This document shows positions 27,665 through 34,737 of a stretch of DNA of 64,000 nt, one piece after another. Each line of letters starts with the position of its first letter. Position 1 is the first letter of the stretch. The position numbers and the translations under genes are program-made. This DNA is from Betaproteobacteria bacterium GR16-43 (GTDB taxonomy: Bacteria > Pseudomonadota > Gammaproteobacteria > Burkholderiales > Usitatibacteraceae): contig CP019169.1 of assembly GCA_001953215.1 (NCBI GenBank), positions 1,302,001-1,366,000 on the forward strand, written 5' to 3'. Under the pieces are notes generated by a model. It saw only the letters and a program-made list of their open reading frames with translations, searched no databases and had not been told where the DNA came from.

Positions 27665-28137
27665 CCGTTCGCCGGCCGGGCCTGGAGCCGCCGCTGCAGC
27701 GCCGCGAACGAGGCACCCAGGATCGCTCCGCCCGGCACCGTGATCCAGCCCATGAGGAACAGGCTGAACGCGGTGAACATCGCCGCGCCCCAAAGCGCGT
27801 TCAGGGGATCGCCGACGCTGGTCGTCGAATAGAGGCCGAGCTTCCATGCCGTCCACGTGCCCCACAGGAGCAGCAACCAGCAGATGTATTGGCCGCCGAT
27901 GCCGGCGAGCGCGCCCGCGAGAATGCCCCGGCCCACGGAAAGCTTCGACTTCCGGGCGATGAACAGCCACCAGTTGAACGCGCCGGTGAGGAATGCCCCG
28001 ACTCCGGCGGGCACGAAGAAGTAGCGGTAGTCCGTGTTGGGCAACGCCACGATCGCGACGACGATCCCGCACGCGATGCCGAACACGCCGCACACCGCGC
28101 CGAAGCCGAGGACGTACTTGCGGTCTTCGCGCGTCAC
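27661..28137 (-). CDS. Hypothetical four-helix membrane protein
   Basis: 158-residue protein with about four membrane segments (LGFGAVCGVFGIACGIVVAIVA at the start, FVPAGVGAFLTGAFNWWLF, ILAGALAGIGGQYICWLLLLW, AMFTAFSLFLMGWITVPGGA) and a basic C-terminus. No family recognised. GTG 28137 gives a GTGA overlap with the upstream secreted protein gene, so they form a two-gene operon. The stop overlaps that of LytTR regulator 3. Confidence 0.7.
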   Translation of the reverse strand: MTREDRKYVLGFGAVCGVFGIACGIVVAIVALPNTDYRYFFVPAGVGAFLTGAFNWWLFIARKSKLSVGRGILAGALAGIGGQYICWLLLLWGTWTAWKLGLYSTTSVGDPLNALWGAAMFTAFSLFLMGWITVPGGAILGASFAALQRRLQARPANG

Positions 28138-28610
28138 GACGCCGCTCCCAGCTCTCCCTTCAGCCGCTCCATGCGCACCGACACGAGCTGGCCGTTCTGC
28201 ACCGCGTAGAAGCGGCGCGTGTCGAACTTCACGCCGTTGGCCGTGTCCTCGCACTCGTACGCGACGATGAGGCGGCTATCGAGGCGATAGTCGAGCCAGT
28301 CGGGGTACTTCGCGTCTTCGGACTCGGCGGCCGTGCACGCACTCAGTACGCGCGGCGACAGGATCACGCGGCCGGTCTTCTGGTCGATCACGGCCCACTG
28401 GATGCACGAAGCGCCGCAGCCCCAGCGCGCGACGCGGTAGTGGCCGTTGAAATCCGCGGGTTTGACGGCGGCCTCGCGGATGCGCGTCGCATGCTTGGCG
28501 GCGGGACCGGTCAGCAGCGGCTTCGCGGGCGGCGCGGAGATCGGCGCATCGCCGGGGTACGCAGTGAAGTCGACGGCGGCGAACGTGAGGGCGATGGCGA
28601 GCAGGATCAT
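28134..28610 (-). CDS. Hypothetical secreted protein with GHYR-WGCG motif
   Basis: 158-residue protein with a short signal peptide (about 1-12, LLAIALTFAAV). The central NGHYRVARWGCGASCIQWAVID is a pattern I associate with a widespread uncharacterised periplasmic family, usually reading (F/N)xGHYR...WGCG..C. Several cysteines (WGCGASC, SAC, YEC) suggest disulfides in the periplasm. Function unknown. Overlaps the following membrane protein gene by 4 bases. Confidence 0.7.
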   Translation of the reverse strand: MILLAIALTFAAVDFTAYPGDAPISAPPAKPLLTGPAAKHATRIREAAVKPADFNGHYRVARWGCGASCIQWAVIDQKTGRVILSPRVLSACTAAESEDAKYPDWLDYRLDSRLIVAYECEDTANGVKFDTRRFYAVQNGQLVSVRMERLKGELGAAS

Positions 28611-28651
28611 TGTGAGATGATGGCCAAAACAATACGGCCACGGCGCTATTT

Positions 28652-29173
28652 ATGATCTATGAGCTTCCCGGGCGCAAGCCCGTCCTGAAGGGGGAGTACT
28701 TCGTCGCCCCCAACGCGGCCGTGATCGGCACGGTCGTGCTGGAGAACAACGCGAGCGTGTGGTGGAACGTCACCATCCGCGGCGACAGCGACGTGATCAC
28801 CCTCGGCGAAAACGTGAACGTGCAGGACGGCAGCGTGCTCCACGCCGACGAGGGCACGCCGCTCACGCTCCACCGCAACGTGAGCATCGGCCACATGGTG
28901 ATGCTGCACGGCTGCACCGTGCACGAGAATTCCCTGATCGGCATCGGCGCGATCATCCTCAACCGCGCCGTCATCGGGAAGAACTGCCTCATCGGCGCGG
29001 GCGCCCTCGTTCCCGAAGGCAAGGTGATCCCCGACGGCTCGCTCGTGCTGGGCGTGCCCGGCAAGGTCGTGCGTGCGATGACGCCCGAGGACATCGCGTT
29101 GAACACGTGGATCGCGAAGCACTATGTCGAGCGCTCCGGGCAATACCGCTCCGGCCTCAAGCCCGTCGCCTGA
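28652..29173 (+). CDS. Gamma-carbonic-anhydrase-family protein (YrdA/PaaY-like)
   Basis: 173-residue left-handed beta-helix protein built of hexapeptide repeats (for example VIGTVVLENNASVWWNVTIRGD, NVSIGHMVMLHGC, AVIGKNCLIGAG). Candidate metal histidines lie in VLHADEG, SIGHMV and MLHGC, matching the three-His site of gamma-class carbonic anhydrases. C-terminal helix SGQYRSGLKPVA. Whether it hydrates CO2 or acts as a thioesterase-like PaaY is undecided. Its 3' end overlaps the VanZ-family gene by 50 bases. Confidence 0.87.
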   Translation: MIYELPGRKPVLKGEYFVAPNAAVIGTVVLENNASVWWNVTIRGDSDVITLGENVNVQDGSVLHADEGTPLTLHRNVSIGHMVMLHGCTVHENSLIGIGAIILNRAVIGKNCLIGAGALVPEGKVIPDGSLVLGVPGKVVRAMTPEDIALNTWIAKHYVERSGQYRSGLKPVA

Positions 29174-30230
29174 CGCGGCCGAACCCGGGCGCCACCGGGT
29201 CTCGCTCGCCATCTGCGTGCTGGTGCTCGCGTACGCGAGCCTGTACCCCTTCCAGCCGCTGCGCCTGGCCAGCCCCGAAGCCATCGCGCTCTACCTGCGC
29301 CCGAAAGGCATCACGGGCTTCGACGTTGCGCTGAACTTCGTCGCGTACATCCCCCTGGGCGCGCTCCTGGTCCTCGTGCTGCGCGCCGCGGGACGCGATC
29401 GTCCGATCTCGCGCGCCGCCAGCGTCGCCTTCGGCTTCAGCTTCGTGATGGAAACGGCGCAGCTCTTCATCCCGTTTCGCGTGGCGTCGATGGCCGACGT
29501 GGCCGCCAACAGCGCCGGCGCGCTGGCGGGAGCGTTGCTCTTCCTGCCTTCGGTCTACAGGAGCCTGACCGGTCCGCTCGCCGTGCTTCGGGAACGCATC
29601 GTCGTGCCCGGCCCGTGGGGCGACGCGGGCCTCGCGTTGCTGGCCCTCTGGATCATCGCGCAGCTGAACCCGGCCTTGCCTTTCTTCGAGACCGGCAACA
29701 TCGGCTCCCCGGGCGACACGAATCCTTACCGCGTCGAGTGGTCGCTGCTGATGCTGCAGGTCATCGCGGTGGCCTTGAGCGCGTGCGGCTTCGGGCTCTT
29801 CGTCTCGGCACTGCTGAACGGCCCCGGCGGGGCGCTGCGCTTCACGGCCGGCCTGCTCACCGCGGCACTCTGGTTCAAGTTCATCACCGCCGCGGTGATG
29901 CTGAAGGCGCCCCTTTCGGCCGACTGGGTGAACGAGGCGCGCGTGATCGGCCTGGCCGCCGGGATGCTGCTCTTCATCCCGTTGCGCGCACTGGGCCGCC
30001 CCGCGCGAACCTACCTCGCGATCGTCTTCGTGCTCGCGGGGGCGCTCTTCGCCAAGGTGGTCGGGGACTACAGCCCGCTCGACGACCTGCTCCGGGTCTT
30101 CAACTGGCCCCATGGCCAGCTCACCACGTTCGCCACGCTCACGCGCTACCTGCACGAGATCTGGCCGCTGCTGGCGCTCGCGTTCCTGATCGCGAGCTTC
30201 GTCTCGAGGCAGCGTTCCGCCGTGAGATAA
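29124..30230 (+). CDS. VanZ-family membrane protein
   Basis: 368-residue protein. A VanZ-like domain in the first half: LYPFQPL, LNFVAYIPLGALL, METAQLFIPFR and the typical ASMADVAANSAGALAGALL. The second half has about six more membrane segments. VanZ relatives are membrane proteins of uncertain biochemical role, one of which raises teicoplanin resistance. ATG 29124 lies inside the carbonic-anhydrase-like gene and gives a polar Ser/Pro-rich leader. A start nearer residue 23 is possible. Confidence 0.8.
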   Translation: MSSAPGNTAPASSPSPDAAEPGRHRVSLAICVLVLAYASLYPFQPLRLASPEAIALYLRPKGITGFDVALNFVAYIPLGALLVLVLRAAGRDRPISRAASVAFGFSFVMETAQLFIPFRVASMADVAANSAGALAGALLFLPSVYRSLTGPLAVLRERIVVPGPWGDAGLALLALWIIAQLNPALPFFETGNIGSPGDTNPYRVEWSLLMLQVIAVALSACGFGLFVSALLNGPGGALRFTAGLLTAALWFKFITAAVMLKAPLSADWVNEARVIGLAAGMLLFIPLRALGRPARTYLAIVFVLAGALFAKVVGDYSPLDDLLRVFNWPHGQLTTFATLTRYLHEIWPLLALAFLIASFVSRQRSAVR

Positions 30231-30236
30231 TTCGGC

Positions 30237-30551
30237 ATGGCCGAATCCTTCTACAAGCACCACGTCTTCTTTTGCCTCAACCGCCGCGACGCACCCGAGG
30301 CCTGCTGTGCCTGCCACGGAGCCGAGACGATGCGAGCCTACGCCAAGGACCGCATCAAGGCCCTGGGCCTGAGCGGGCAGGGCAAGATCCGCGTGAACCA
30401 GTCGGGCTGCCTCGACCGCTGCGAGGAAGGGCCGTGCATGGTCGTGTATCCGGACAACGTCTGGTACACCTACGTCGACAAGAACGACATCGACGAGATC
30501 ATCGACGAGCACCTCGTGGGCGGCAAGGTCGTCGAGCGCCTGAAGATCTGA
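30237..30551 (+). CDS. (2Fe-2S) ferredoxin-domain protein
   Basis: 104-residue thioredoxin-like [2Fe-2S] protein. Candidate cluster cysteines: FFCLNRR (Cys14), CCACHG (23-26), SGCLDRC (58-62) and GPCMVVYPDNVWY. The GCLDRCxxGPCxVVYP signature is typical of the group related to NuoE/HydB-type ferredoxins. ATG 30237 starts 6 bases after the VanZ-family gene. A small soluble electron carrier; partner unknown. Confidence 0.87.
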   Translation: MAESFYKHHVFFCLNRRDAPEACCACHGAETMRAYAKDRIKALGLSGQGKIRVNQSGCLDRCEEGPCMVVYPDNVWYTYVDKNDIDEIIDEHLVGGKVVERLKI

Positions 30552-30558
30552 GGCGGCC

Positions 30559-31212
30559 GTGACCGAGCGCACGCTGATCCGCGGCGCCGCCGGTGCGATC
30601 GAAGTCGCGGCGGATCTTCCCGGGGCGACGCCCATCGCGGTCGCCGTCATCGCGCATCCGCACCCGCTCTTCGGCGGCACCATGGACAACAAGGTGGTGA
30701 CCACGCTCGAGCGCGGCCTGCGCGAACCGGGCGCGGCCACGTACCGCTTCAACTTCCGCGGCGTGGGCGGCACCGAGGGTGCGCACGACGAGGGCGCGGG
30801 CGAAACCGACGACATGCTCCTCGTGATCGAACATGCCCGCGCGCGCCATCCGGGCTTGCCGCTCTGGATCGCGGGATTCTCCTTCGGTGGAGCCATCGCC
30901 GTCCGCGCGAGCAACGCCGCGGAATTCGAGCGCCTCGTGCTCGTCGCCCCCGGCTTCCGGCGCATCTCCGAACACGGCATGGGCAGCCCCATCGAGCAGA
31001 CCGATCCCACGTTCGGTCCGCTGGGCCGGCACACGTTCGCGAACACGCTCGTGCTGCACGGCGACCTGGACGAGACCGTGCCGCTTTCCGATTCCATCGC
31101 GTGGGCGACGGCGCGCGACGTGAACGTGCTGGTCGTCGCCGGCGCGGAGCACTTCTTCCATCGCCGGCTGCATCCGCTGCGCGACGCCGTCTCGCGCTGG
31201 GTACGCCCGTAG
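30559..31212 (+). CDS. Alpha/beta hydrolase
   Basis: 217-residue hydrolase of the dienelactone-hydrolase-like/YbgI-neighbour alpha/beta type seen in many proteobacteria. N-terminal AVIAHPHPLFGGTMDNKVV (oxyanion side), FNFRGVGGTEG, nucleophile elbow GFSFGG, acid in HGDLDETVP and His in AEHFFHRR. GTG start 7 bases after the ferredoxin stop. Substrate unknown. Confidence 0.87.
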   Translation: MTERTLIRGAAGAIEVAADLPGATPIAVAVIAHPHPLFGGTMDNKVVTTLERGLREPGAATYRFNFRGVGGTEGAHDEGAGETDDMLLVIEHARARHPGLPLWIAGFSFGGAIAVRASNAAEFERLVLVAPGFRRISEHGMGSPIEQTDPTFGPLGRHTFANTLVLHGDLDETVPLSDSIAWATARDVNVLVVAGAEHFFHRRLHPLRDAVSRWVRP

Positions 31213-31221
31213 CGGCGGCGG

Positions 31222-31270
31222 TTGACAAGTAACCGGATCGTTACCTATCATCGGTAACAGGATGGTTACC
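31222..31270 (+). promoter_or_regulatory. arsR-type promoter with two operator palindromes
   Basis: TTGACA (31222-31227), 18 bases, TATCAT (31246-31251). Two copies of GTAAC-N6-GTTAC overlap it: 31229-31233/31240-31244 inside the spacer and 31253-31258/31265-31270 (GGTAAC/GTTACC) over the start region, 25 bases apart. This is the arrangement expected for autorepression by the ArsR-family protein encoded at 31276. Confidence 0.8.
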
Positions 31271-31275
31271 GATCG

Positions 31276-31599
31276 ATGACGCCCCGGGAAAATCCAGCAG
31301 CCGACGCCTTCCGCGCGATGGGCGACCCCACGCGGCGAGGCATCCTGCTCGCCCTGCTGGAGGACGGCCCGTCGCCGGTCCACGCGATCGCCGTGCGCTT
31401 CGACTGCACGCGCCCCGCGATCTCCAAGCACCTGAGGATCCTGCTCGACGCGAACCTCGTGCGCCTCGAGAAATCGGGCCGCGAGACGCTGTACGAACTC
31501 GACCCGAAAGCCCTCACCGAATTGCGCGCCTACCTGGACCAGTTCTGGACCCGCGGGCTCGCCCGCCTGAAGAAGACCGCCGAAGGGAAGAAACGATGA
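31276..31599 (+). CDS. ArsR-family transcriptional regulator
   Basis: 107-residue winged-helix repressor: AFRAMGDPTRRGILLALLEDGP, recognition helix CTRPAISKHLRILLDANLVRLEKSGRETLYEL. No metal-binding CxC in the recognition helix, so it is the non-metal type that accompanies SRPBCC proteins. The ATG lies only about 18 bases past the predicted transcription start and has no Shine-Dalgarno. Its 3' end overlaps the SRPBCC gene (ATGA). Two palindromic operators lie on its promoter. Confidence 0.92.
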   Translation: MTPRENPAADAFRAMGDPTRRGILLALLEDGPSPVHAIAVRFDCTRPAISKHLRILLDANLVRLEKSGRETLYELDPKALTELRAYLDQFWTRGLARLKKTAEGKKR

Positions 31600-32048
31600 G
31601 CGCCAAGCTGACCGACATCACCCATGGCGTCGAGATCGATGCGCCGCCCGCCGTCGTGTGGACCGTGCTCACCGATGCGGCGAGCGTCCCGCAGTGGCTG
31701 GGCTGCATGCAGTACACCGGGATCCCCGGGTCCACGTTCTACATGCAGCAGGATCGCGCGAAGCACGCAGCGGGCGACATCTCCGGCGCCACGCATTGCG
31801 ACATCGAGGAGATCCGCTCGCCGGAGCTCTTCCGCTTCAGCTGGTACATGCCGGGAACGCCGAAGACGATGGTGACCATCGTCCTGAAGGCCCTCGGTGC
31901 GAACCGGACGCGCGCCACGCTCACGCATGCGGGCTGGGACCAGTTCCCCGCCGAGATGGTGAAAGGCATTCGCGACATGCTGGACGGCGGCTGGAGCTCC
32001 TACGTGCTGCCGAACCTCAAGCTCGCCGCCGAGACGGCCGCGAAGTAG
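31596..32048 (+). CDS. SRPBCC (AHSA1-like) domain protein
   Basis: 150-residue START-like hydrophobic-cavity protein: ITHGVEIDAPPAVVWTVLTDAASVPQWLG at the N-terminus, FRFSWYMPGTPKTMVTIVLK in the middle, HAGWDQFPAEMVKG...DMLDGGWSSYVLPNLK at the end. The ArsR-SRPBCC pair is a very common two-gene unit. The ligand is unknown. Translationally coupled to the regulator. Confidence 0.9.
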   Translation: MSAKLTDITHGVEIDAPPAVVWTVLTDAASVPQWLGCMQYTGIPGSTFYMQQDRAKHAAGDISGATHCDIEEIRSPELFRFSWYMPGTPKTMVTIVLKALGANRTRATLTHAGWDQFPAEMVKGIRDMLDGGWSSYVLPNLKLAAETAAK

Positions 32049-32063
32049 GGCCGTGGAAAGGAA

Positions 32064-32084
32064 AGGCCCGCGCGAAGCGGGCCT
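32064..32084 (+). terminator. GC-rich hairpin after the ArsR-SRPBCC unit
   Basis: AGGCCCGC/GCGGGCCT stem of 8 bases with a GCGAA loop, 16 bases after the stop. No T-run, so a weak or Rho-assisted terminator at best. The rest of the gap up to 32303 shows no gene. Confidence 0.45.
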
Positions 32085-32303
32085 GGGTGTGAGACGGATG
32101 GGCCGGCGCCGGTATCTCCAGCGTCCCTCCCCTCCCTGCCCGGTTAGCGGCCGGCCAGACTCAGGTGCCACTGTATCCCGGGCGCCCCGGGGTCGATCCC
32201 CGGAATTGCGGGGGGAAACCGGGGCATTTCCCCTTCCGGGAAGGCGTCAACCGGCCGACGGGGCGCGGCGTTGGGCAGGTATCCACCCGGAGAGAGTCCA
32301 GCC

Positions 32304-32819
32304 ATGGTCCGATCCCTCGTCGTGTCCCTCACGCTCCTCGCCGTACCGGCCGCCTTCGCCGCTCCGGCCGCAGGCCTCGACAACCCGCAGATCGACTACG
32401 TCGGCTACTCGCGCGCCGTGCTCGAGGTCGGTGGGTTGCGGGACGCGCGCCGCGTCACGGAGCAGGAGTTCCTGCGCATGGCGGCCGAGCCGGGCACGGT
32501 GGTGCTCGATGCGCGCAGCGAACGCCTCTACAAGCTGCGGCACATCAAGGGCGCGGTGAACCTGAGCTTCCCGGATTTCACGGCGACAACGCTGGCGGAC
32601 ATCATCCCCACGAAGGACACGCGGGTGCTGATCTACTGCAACAACAATTTCACCGACGCGCCGACCTCCATGCCGGTGAAGGCCGTCGCGTCGTCGCTGA
32701 ACGTATCGACGTTCGTCTCGCTGCATACCTACGGTTACCGCAACGTGTACGAACTCGGGCCGGCGGTGGAAGTGGCCACGTCGAAGCTCGCCTTCGCCGG
32801 GACCGAGACGCGCCGCTAG
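32304..32819 (+). CDS. Secreted rhodanese-like domain protein
   Basis: 171-residue protein with signal peptide (ending AFAAPA). The rhodanese fold is shown by VLDARSERLYKLRHIKGAVNLSF and the active loop IYCNNNFTDAP, whose cysteine would carry persulfide sulfur. The loop is longer than in thiosulfate sulfurtransferases. ATG 32304 is preceded by GGAGAG. Its stop shares CTAG with the convergent gene. Probably periplasmic sulfur transfer or phosphatase-like role; not resolved. Confidence 0.82.
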   Translation: MVRSLVVSLTLLAVPAAFAAPAAGLDNPQIDYVGYSRAVLEVGGLRDARRVTEQEFLRMAAEPGTVVLDARSERLYKLRHIKGAVNLSFPDFTATTLADIIPTKDTRVLIYCNNNFTDAPTSMPVKAVASSLNVSTFVSLHTYGYRNVYELGPAVEVATSKLAFAGTETRR

Positions 32820-33280
32820 GCTTTTTTGCAGCCGAAGCGCTGCACGCGCAGCGCGCCCATCACCGCCACGCCCTTCCCGGTATCGTCGGCCGCGGCGATG
32901 CTCGTGCCGTCATCCTTGGTGTGGGCCAGGTGCGCGTTGCAGTGCGCGACGATGGCGATCTTGCCCGCCACCGTCGTCTGGTTGCGCAGGCAATACCAGC
33001 CGTTCGGATTGGCGAGGCGGATCGTCGTCTTGCCCGCCACGTTCACGGCCGGGTGCACGACGACCAGGCTGGGATGGTTGGTGACTTCCTCGTTGGCTTG
33101 CCCCTTGCCGAGTCCGAAGACCTTCACGCCGGTCGCGATGATCCGGTCGGGCTTCGTGCCGACCTTGAAGGGGGACTTCGCACCCCAGGCCGCGATGCAT
33201 TCGTTCACCGCTTGCTGGTCGTCGGCGTACGCGGGCGCCGCGAACGCGACGAGGAGGAGGGTGGAGGCGATCGTTTTCAT
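32816..33280 (-). CDS. Hypothetical secreted protein
   Basis: 154-residue protein with a clear signal peptide (MKTIASTLLLVAFAAPAYA). Mature part has cysteines in VNECIAAWG, NGWYCLRNQ, AHCNAHLA and a C-terminal RFGCKKA, probably disulfide-bonded, and a Gly/Asn/Thr-rich beta-like body. No family recognised. Divergent from the TPR protein gene, with only 23 bases between the starts, and convergent with the rhodanese gene through overlapping CTAG stops. Confidence 0.68.
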   Translation of the reverse strand: MKTIASTLLLVAFAAPAYADDQQAVNECIAAWGAKSPFKVGTKPDRIIATGVKVFGLGKGQANEEVTNHPSLVVVHPAVNVAGKTTIRLANPNGWYCLRNQTTVAGKIAIVAHCNAHLAHTKDDGTSIAAADDTGKGVAVMGALRVQRFGCKKA

Positions 33281-33303
33281 CCGGTCATTGTAGACTGCAG
33301 CGC

Positions 33304-34026
33304 ATGAAAACCTTCCTCTTCTCGCTCGCCCTCGCCGCCGCCCCTTCGGCCCTCGCGCAAAGCGCCGAGTGGCAGAAAGCCACCGACGAGGCCATTGCAC
33401 TGCATCGCGCCGGCCAATCCGAAAAGGCCGTCGAGCCGGCGAAGAAAGCCCTCGACCTCGCCATCCAGGAGCGCGGGCCGGAGCACCCGCTGGTGGCGAT
33501 GAGCCTCAACAATCTTGCGGTGCAGTACCGCTCGATGGGCAAGTACGCCGAGGCCGAGCCGCTCTACGTGCGTGCGCTCGCCATTCGCGAGAAGGTGCCT
33601 GGGCCGAAGCAGGCGGATCTCGCCGCCTCGCTCGACAACCTCGCGATGCTCCACGATGCGCAATCGCAATTCGAGAAGGCCGAGCCCCTGTATCGCCGTG
33701 CGCTCGAAGTGCGCGAGAAGGCGAGCGGGCCCGAATCGCTGGACGCCGCGCGCAGCTTGAACAACCTGGGTGAAATGCTCTCGGCCAGGCGCCAGTACGA
33801 CAAGGCCGAGCCGCTGCTGAAGCACGCCTATGCCATCCGCAGCACGCAGCTCCCGAAGGAACATCCGCAGGTGTTGCGCACGATGCGAAACCTCGCCATC
33901 ACCTACGCCGCGCTGGGGCAGGTCTCGCTCGCCGAGCAGTACGCGATGGGCCAGGAGATCGAAGGCTTGAACCTCAAGCTACTCGCGCCGCCGCCCTCGC
34001 CAGGCCGCACCGGGGACCGGAAATGA
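33304..34026 (+). CDS. Secreted tetratricopeptide repeat protein
   Basis: 240-residue protein with a signal peptide (ending SALAQ) and about four kinesin-light-chain-type TPR units of 42 residues. Examples are MSLNNLAVQYRSMGKYAEAE, LDNLAMLHDAQSQFEKAEPL and LNNLGEMLSARRQYDKAEPL. Probably a periplasmic scaffold for protein interactions. No enzymatic domain. Its stop lies about 24 bases before hairpin element A3, next to a decayed partial copy of the same element (34026-34046). Confidence 0.83.
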   Translation: MKTFLFSLALAAAPSALAQSAEWQKATDEAIALHRAGQSEKAVEPAKKALDLAIQERGPEHPLVAMSLNNLAVQYRSMGKYAEAEPLYVRALAIREKVPGPKQADLAASLDNLAMLHDAQSQFEKAEPLYRRALEVREKASGPESLDAARSLNNLGEMLSARRQYDKAEPLLKHAYAIRSTQLPKEHPQVLRTMRNLAITYAALGQVSLAEQYAMGQEIEGLNLKLLAPPPSPGRTGDRK

Positions 34027-34050
34027 AATCGGGGTCGGGGTATGAAGTAA

Positions 34051-34121
34051 AAATCGGGGTCAGGGTAGAAATATCGTCCCGGGCTCCTGCCCGAAAGATA
34101 TTTCTACCCTGACCCCGATTT
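34051..34121. repeat. Family A long hairpin element, copy 3
   Basis: Arms of 25 bases (34051-34075 and 34097-34121) sharing the AATCGGGGTCAGGGTAG core. The inner part forms its own CGGGC/GCCCG stem. A truncated, mutated partial arm (AATCGGGGTCGGGGTATGAA) lies just upstream at 34027-34046. The element fills the convergent gap between the TPR gene and the redoxin gene, 3 bases from the latter's stop. Confidence 0.9.
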
Positions 34122-34124
34122 CGT

Positions 34125-34721
34125 TTATTTGTACTTGATCGTGCAGCCGTAAGGCGTGGTGCTCGCCGTGGAGACGGGCTTGCCGGCCTTCAGTTCGTCC
34201 AGCGCGGCGACCACGTAGTTCTTCGCGGTCTTCACGTCGGCCAGGTCGGTGGAGCGCTTGTCGTCGATGGCGCCGTTGTAGACCACCTTGCCGGACGGAT
34301 CGATGATGTACATGTGCGGCGTCGTCTTCGCGCCATACGCGCGGCCGACGGTGCCCGGCTCGTCCACGAGGTAGTTCGCGGGGGCGGCGCCGAAATCCTT
34401 CAGCTCCTTGGTGAGCTTCGGCGCGTCGGTCCAGTCGGACGAACCCTTGTTCGTGGAATTCACCGCGAGCCACACCACGTCGTTGCCGTACTTCTTCTGC
34501 AGCGACTGCATGTTGCCGCTCTTGTAGTGCTTCTGCACGAACGGACAGCCGAAGTTGATCCACTCGAGCACGACCGTCTTGCCCTTGTAGTCGGCGAGGT
34601 TCACCGACTTGCCGGAGAGGTCCGTGACGGTGAAGGCGGGCGCGGGAGAGCCCGCGGGAGCATTGGCGAGCGCGGCGGCGGAAAAGACGGAAGCGACGGC
34701 GAGCATCAGGACCTTCTTCAT
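34125..34721 (-). CDS. Periplasmic redoxin/thioredoxin-like protein
   Basis: 198-residue thioredoxin-fold protein with a signal peptide (ending AALANA). Peroxiredoxin-like start SPAPAFTVTDLSGKSVNLADYKGKTVVLEW, then the single active-site cysteine in NFGCPFVQKHY, and TPHMYIIDPSGKVVYNGAID. A second cysteine near the end (TPYGCTIKYK) could be resolving. It lies 16 bases downstream of dsbD, which could supply its electrons. Known relatives are annotated as thioredoxin-family or redoxin proteins; substrate unknown. Confidence 0.85.
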   Translation of the reverse strand: MKKVLMLAVASVFSAAALANAPAGSPAPAFTVTDLSGKSVNLADYKGKTVVLEWINFGCPFVQKHYKSGNMQSLQKKYGNDVVWLAVNSTNKGSSDWTDAPKLTKELKDFGAAPANYLVDEPGTVGRAYGAKTTPHMYIIDPSGKVVYNGAIDDKRSTDLADVKTAKNYVVAALDELKAGKPVSTASTTPYGCTIKYK

Positions 34722-34737
34722 CGAGAACTCCTTTCGT

